Source: Empedobacter brevis_A (GTDB taxonomy: Bacteria; Bacteroidota; Bacteroidia; Flavobacteriales; Weeksellaceae). Taken from it: DNA of 64,000 nt. Made by a program: the position numbers and the translations under genes. The stretch is taken from the NCBI RefSeq assembly GCF_965118635.1, contig NZ_CBCPHV010000004.1:248001-312000 (forward strand), written 5' to 3'. Below are positions 60,063 through 64,000 of the stretch, piece by piece. Numbering within the stretch: position 1 is the first letter of the stretch; every line of letters begins with the position of its first letter. The notes beneath the pieces are model-generated. The model was given only the letters and a program-made list of their open reading frames with translations, did no database searches and was not told the origin of the DNA.

Positions 60063-62042
60063 TTACAATAAATCTTCATCAACTAGATTAGGCAATGTAA
60101 CCTTTAACAAAGGTTCGTTTTCCATTGCGCGTTTTATTGCAAAAATAGCTTCTTCGTTTCTTGCCCAAGAGCGACGAGCGATTCCGTTATTTACATCCCA
60201 ATGCAACATTGATTTTAATCGTTGTTCAGCATCAAAAGAACCATCTAATAACATTCCGAATCCACCGTTAATAACTTCTCCCCAACCAACGCCACCGCCG
60301 TTGTGAATAGAAACCCAAGTTGCTCCACGGAAACTATCTCCAATAACATTATGAATTGCCATATCAGCTGTAAATTTTGAACCATCATAAATGTTAGATG
60401 TTTCTCTGAAAGGAGAATCTGTTCCTGAAACATCATGATGATCGCGTCCTAAAACAACTGGTCCGATTTCTCCTTTCGCAATTGCTTCATTAAAAGCTTT
60501 CGCAATTTTCATTCTTCCTTCTGCATCAGCATATAAAATACGAGCTTGCGAACCAACAACTAATTTGTTTTCTTGTGCACCTTTTATCCACGTAATATTA
60601 TCTTGCATTTGTTGCTGAATTTCTTTTGGGGAATGTTGCATGATTTCCTCTAAAACTTGACAAGCAATTTCATCTGTTCTTTGTAAATCTTCTGGTTTTC
60701 CAGATGTACAAACCCAACGGAAAGGTCCGAATCCGAAATCGAAACACATTGGTCCCATAATATCTTGAACATATGAAGGATATTTGAAATCAATATTATT
60801 ATCAGCCATTACATCAGCGCCAGCACGAGAAGCTTCTAATAAAAAAGCATTTCCATAATCGAAGAAATAAGTTCCTTTTTTGGTATGCTTGTTCACAGAT
60901 TCTGCATGACGACGTAATGATTCTTGTACTTTTTCTTTGAATAATTCTGGATTATTTGCCATCATTTCATTGGCTTCTTCAAATGATAAACCAACAGGAT
61001 AATAACCACCAGCCCAAGGATTATGCAATGATGTTTGATCTGAACCTAAATCGATGTATAGATTTTCTTGGTCAAATTTTTCCCAAACATCTACTACATT
61101 TCCATCATAAGCGATTGAAACAACTTCTTTATTTTCTTTGGCTTTACGAACACGATCAACCAATTCATCTAAATCTGTAATGACTTCATCTACCCAGCCT
61201 TGTTCGTGTCTTTTGTAAGTTGCAGCAGGATTTACTTCAGCTGTAACAGAAACAACTCCTGCTATATTTCCAGCTTTTGGCTGTGCTCCAGACATTCCAC
61301 CAAGTCCGGCAGTTACAAATAGTTTTCCAGCAGTACCTTCGTTATCAATTTTACGACAACCATTCAAAACTGTAATTGTTGTTCCATGAACAATTCCTTG
61401 AGGACCAATGTACATATAACTTCCTGCAGTCATTTGTCCATATTGAGAAACGCCTAAAGCGTTCATCTTTTCCCAATCATCTGGTTTCGAATAATTAGGA
61501 ATCACCATTCCATTTGTAACAACAACGCGCGGAGCATTTTTGTGCGAAGGAAATAATCCCATTGGATGCCCAGAATACATTACCAAGGTTTGTTCGTCTG
61601 TCATTTCAGACAGATATTTCATCGTTAATAGATATTGTGCCCAGTTTTGAAAAACAGCACCATTTCCACCATATGTAATTAATTCTTCTGGATGCTGAGC
61701 AACAGCATGATCTAGATTATTCTGAATCATTAATTGAATAGCTTTTGCTTGTTCAGAATTTCCTGGATAATCTGTAATTGGACGTGCGAAAATTTTGTAA
61801 TCAGGCATCAATCGATACATGTAAATTCTTCCGTAATCTTCTAATTCTTGTTTAAATTCAGGAATTAATTCTGCATGATCTTTTGGATCGAAATAACGTA
61901 AAGCATTTTTTAATGCTAATTTTTTTTCGTCTTCTGATAATATTTCTTTACGCTTTGGCGCGTGACTTATATTAGGATCTCTGTCTTTTTTTTGAGGTAA
62001 AACAGAAGGGATTCCTTGTTTTATTTGTTCTTGAAAAGTCAT
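60063..62042 (-). CDS. hutU: Urocanate hydratase
   Basis: A 659-residue enzyme, about 100 residues longer than the proteobacterial form, as in other long-form bacterial hydratases. It uses tightly bound NAD to hydrate urocanate to imidazolonepropionate, step 2 of histidine breakdown. Signatures are GGNGAVFQNW, GQMTAGSYMYIGPQGIVHGTT, GLGGMSGAQPKA and FGFGPFRWVCTSG with the conserved Cys. It is the last gene of a minus-strand unit with a DUF2809 gene and hutH. Confidence 0.95.
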   Translation of the reverse strand: MTFQEQIKQGIPSVLPQKKDRDPNISHAPKRKEILSEDEKKLALKNALRYFDPKDHAELIPEFKQELEDYGRIYMYRLMPDYKIFARPITDYPGNSEQAKAIQLMIQNNLDHAVAQHPEELITYGGNGAVFQNWAQYLLTMKYLSEMTDEQTLVMYSGHPMGLFPSHKNAPRVVVTNGMVIPNYSKPDDWEKMNALGVSQYGQMTAGSYMYIGPQGIVHGTTITVLNGCRKIDNEGTAGKLFVTAGLGGMSGAQPKAGNIAGVVSVTAEVNPAATYKRHEQGWVDEVITDLDELVDRVRKAKENKEVVSIAYDGNVVDVWEKFDQENLYIDLGSDQTSLHNPWAGGYYPVGLSFEEANEMMANNPELFKEKVQESLRRHAESVNKHTKKGTYFFDYGNAFLLEASRAGADVMADNNIDFKYPSYVQDIMGPMCFDFGFGPFRWVCTSGKPEDLQRTDEIACQVLEEIMQHSPKEIQQQMQDNITWIKGAQENKLVVGSQARILYADAEGRMKIAKAFNEAIAKGEIGPVVLGRDHHDVSGTDSPFRETSNIYDGSKFTADMAIHNVIGDSFRGATWVSIHNGGGVGWGEVINGGFGMLLDGSFDAEQRLKSMLHWDVNNGIARRSWARNEEAIFAIKRAMENEPLLKVTLPNLVDEDLL

Positions 62043-62086
62043 TTTTTGTGTTTTTTATAAAAATATAAATTCTGAATGATTTAAAA

Positions 62087-62464
62087 TTAAACTTTTGTCT
62101 TTTTTAAATCTTTATCGATCAAAAATAATAGGATAAAACCTATGAAATAACATAATAAATCGATCCATGAAAATGATGTTCCGATGATTATTCGAGCAGC
62201 TTTATTATGTCCTAAACCAATCAGCTCTACAAAATTGAAATATTGAAGAATTTCTACAATAAAAGAAAATATTAATGTGAAAATAGCAATGTAAATGGCT
62301 TTTGTGTTGATAAATGCTTTGATGAAATAATACATAAAAATAACAACTAAAATATCTCCCACGAAAGGGCGAATGATTTTGTCTTTGATGTATAAAGCAA
62401 TGATAACTTCTATCAAGAAAATTATAATTGCAATGATGAATGATTTTTTATCGAATTTGAACAT
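62087..62464 (-). CDS. DUF2809 membrane protein
   Basis: A 125-residue protein with four hydrophobic helices, of the DUF2809 family (IIALYIKDKIIRPFVGDILVVIFMYYFIK; RIIIGTSFSWIDLLCYFIG). Its second half (FSFIVEILQ then FSWIDLLCYFIG) parallels the VanZ-like protein of this window (SFLIEILQ then FDFVDLMANLSG), suggesting a common fold. It lies between hutH and hutU on the same strand; a role in the pathway, such as handling urocanate or histidine, is not shown. Confidence 0.85.
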   Translation of the reverse strand: MFKFDKKSFIIAIIIFLIEVIIALYIKDKIIRPFVGDILVVIFMYYFIKAFINTKAIYIAIFTLIFSFIVEILQYFNFVELIGLGHNKAARIIIGTSFSWIDLLCYFIGFILLFLIDKDLKKTKV

Positions 62465-62504
62465 TTATATTTTATAGGTTTTAGAGATTTGAATACAAAA
62501 GAAA

Positions 62505-64000
62505 TTAAAAACTTAGAATTAATTTCTTGAAATCATCAGTTTGTAATAAATCGATAATATTGTTAATATCATCTCCAATTAAACGATCGTCTTCTAATTT
62601 TGGACAAACAGAACGAACTTTCGTAAAAACTTCTTCCAAGAAAGGACTTGTTTTACGTGGTCTTCTAAATTCTAATCCTTGACAAGCATACATTAACTCG
62701 ATTGCTAAAATACGTTCTACATTATCTAAGACTTGATTGAATTTTCGTCCAGAAATACTTCCCATAGAAACATGATCTTCTTGTCCTAAAGAAGTTGGAA
62801 TACTATCTGCAGAAGCAGGGAAACATAATGTTTTGTTTTCTGTACAAAGTGCAGCTGAAGTATATTGAGGAATCATGTAACCAGAATTTAAACCAGAACT
62901 TTCAGTTAATAATTTAGGCAAACCATATTTTCCTTCGATTAATAAATATTGACGACGATCAGAAATATTTCCTAATTCTGAAGCCGCAATTGTTGCATAA
63001 TCCAAAACCATTGCTAATGGTTGTCCATGGAAGTTTCCTCCTGAAATAGCTTCTTCGTCCGAAACAACGATTGGATTATCTGTAACAGAATTTAATTCAA
63101 TTTCAGCCAATTCTTGTAAATGAAAAAATGCATTTCGAGATGCACCATGAACTTGTGGCATACAACGTAACGAATAAGGATCTTGTACACGACCACATTC
63201 TGCATGAGAAAAAGCGATTTCAGAACCTTTTAATAAATTTCGCATGCGTTCAGCAACTAATAATGTTCCTTTGAATGGACGAACTTTATGCAATTCTTCT
63301 TCGAATGGACGAGGAGAACCTTCGTAAGCTTCCAAAGATAAAGCTCCTGCAACGTCAGCTAAATTCAATAGATATTCGAATTTTTCTAATCCATTTAAAG
63401 CATGAGATAAAATGAATTGTGTTCCATTTATTAATCCTAATCCTTCTTTTGCTGAAAGTTGTAAAGGTTGCAAATTGTGTTTTGCTAGAGCTTCTTTAGT
63501 CGAAATAATTGTATCGCCATCCCAAACTTTTCCTTCTCCAATTAAAGGTAAAAATAAGTGGGATAAAGGAGCTAAATCTCCCGAAGCACCTACAGAACCT
63601 TTTTCTGGAACAACAGGAATAATATCTTTTTCAACCATTAATAAAATTCGTTCTACTACATCTAGCGTTACACCCGAATATCCTTTTGATAAAGCATGTG
63701 CTTTTGCGATTAGCATAGTTTTAGAAATTTCCTTTTTGATAGGATTTCCAACACCAACAGCGTGACTTATTAACAAATTATGTTGAAGTTGACGTGTTTC
63801 TTCTTCAGATATTTTTGTATCGCAAAGAGGTCCAAAACCAGTATTAATTCCATAAACAGTTTGTCCAGAAGCAACAATTTTAGCAACATTTTGTTGCGAT
63901 TTTAAAATTTGTTGTTTACTTGCTTCGCTAAGTTCAATTTCAATTTTTCCTTCTTTGATTCCTTTGTAATCCTCAAAGGAAAGAAAATCGATACCGTAAG
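62505..64000 (-). CDS. hutH: Histidine ammonia-lyase (N terminus outside window)
   Basis: The frame stays open to the right edge, and the part beyond the internal ATG at 63776 is clearly HutH (YGIDFLSFEDYKGIKEGKI, VYGINTGFGPLCDTKI), so the gene continues past 64000 and only a few N-terminal residues are missing. About 498 residues are visible. The Ala-Ser-Gly that forms the MIO cofactor is in GSVGASGDLAPLSH; also seen are NGTQFILSHALNG, SVTDNPIV and GNFHGQPLA. It deaminates histidine to urocanate. Confidence 0.95.
   Translation of the reverse strand, partial: YGIDFLSFEDYKGIKEGKIEIELSEASKQQILKSQQNVAKIVASGQTVYGINTGFGPLCDTKISEEETRQLQHNLLISHAVGVGNPIKKEISKTMLIAKAHALSKGYSGVTLDVVERILLMVEKDIIPVVPEKGSVGASGDLAPLSHLFLPLIGEGKVWDGDTIISTKEALAKHNLQPLQLSAKEGLGLINGTQFILSHALNGLEKFEYLLNLADVAGALSLEAYEGSPRPFEEELHKVRPFKGTLLVAERMRNLLKGSEIAFSHAECGRVQDPYSLRCMPQVHGASRNAFFHLQELAEIELNSVTDNPIVVSDEEAISGGNFHGQPLAMVLDYATIAASELGNISDRRQYLLIEGKYGLPKLLTESSGLNSGYMIPQYTSAALCTENKTLCFPASADSIPTSLGQEDHVSMGSISGRKFNQVLDNVERILAIELMYACQGLEFRRPRKTSPFLEEVFTKVRSVCPKLEDDRLIGDDINNIIDLLQTDDFKKLILSF

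Noticed and set aside
62505..63776. hutH as a complete gene starting at 63776
   Set aside because: Codons upstream encode conserved HutH sequence to the window edge, so the gene is truncated by the window, not short.

Overview
The window is a gene-dense, low-GC stretch of a chromosome from a member of the Bacteroidota, class Flavobacteriia. The evidence is the gliding/type IX secretion genes sprA, gldB and gldC, the C-terminal part of a T9SS cargo protein at the left edge, a fused CcoN-CcoO oxidase subunit, A-rich rather than Shine-Dalgarno leaders, and repeated promoters of the Bacteroidota type (-7 box TAnnTTTG). A Weeksellaceae relative such as Empedobacter would fit, but that is inference from general resemblance. 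No prophage, insertion sequence, CRISPR array, tRNA or rRNA was seen.

Layout. 1-9.2 kb: end of a T9SS cargo gene, an HD hydrolase, an S41 peptidase-like lipoprotein, an iron-type alcohol dehydrogenase, then a minus-strand cluster of ankyrin protein, DUF2271 protein, PepSY/flavodoxin/FNR reductase and ApbE, which looks like an extracytosolic flavin electron-transfer module. 9.4-16.6 kb: complete histidine operon hisG-D-C-B-H-A-F-IE on the minus strand, preceded by a 19-codon leader peptide with six consecutive histidines and a terminator/antiterminator (a classical attenuator). 16.9-27.8 kb: hflX, a Crp/Fnr-family regulator, and divergently the cbb3 oxidase locus ccoI-S-NO-Q-P-G-H plus a TauE/SafE-like membrane protein; ccoS is a 54-codon gene. 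27.85-28.59 kb: a 743-base gene-free gap with a GC-rich array of five 22-base palindromic units and an AT-rich inverted repeat. 28.6-39.4 kb: ruvA, sprA, gcvH, a VanZ-like gene, nadE, gldB, gldC. 39.5-48.4 kb: TolC-type efflux protein, tsaB, DUF423, two unrecognised proteins, YceI lipoprotein, an orphan ABC ATPase with a GNAT, then alpha/beta hydrolase, pdxJ and a MscS channel. 48.5-53.9 kb: DUF456 protein and the rimP-nusA-infB operon with a hairpin leader. 54-58.7 kb: TonB-dependent receptor with an operator-like inverted repeat around its promoter, and gamma-glutamyltransferase. 58.7-64 kb: GNAT, pirin, hutU, a DUF2809 membrane protein and hutH, which runs off the right edge.

Most of the content is recognisable. 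Histidine is both made (his operon under attenuation) and degraded (hutU, hutH) from this region. The cbb3 locus supplies a high-affinity respiratory oxidase together with its copper-loading and assembly factors. The least explained items are the non-coding ones: the 22-base repeat array, the rimP leader with its Shine-Dalgarno-like run, the TonB-receptor operator, the palindrome between the Crp-like gene and ccoI, and several promoters placed so close to the start codon that the transcripts should be nearly leaderless.
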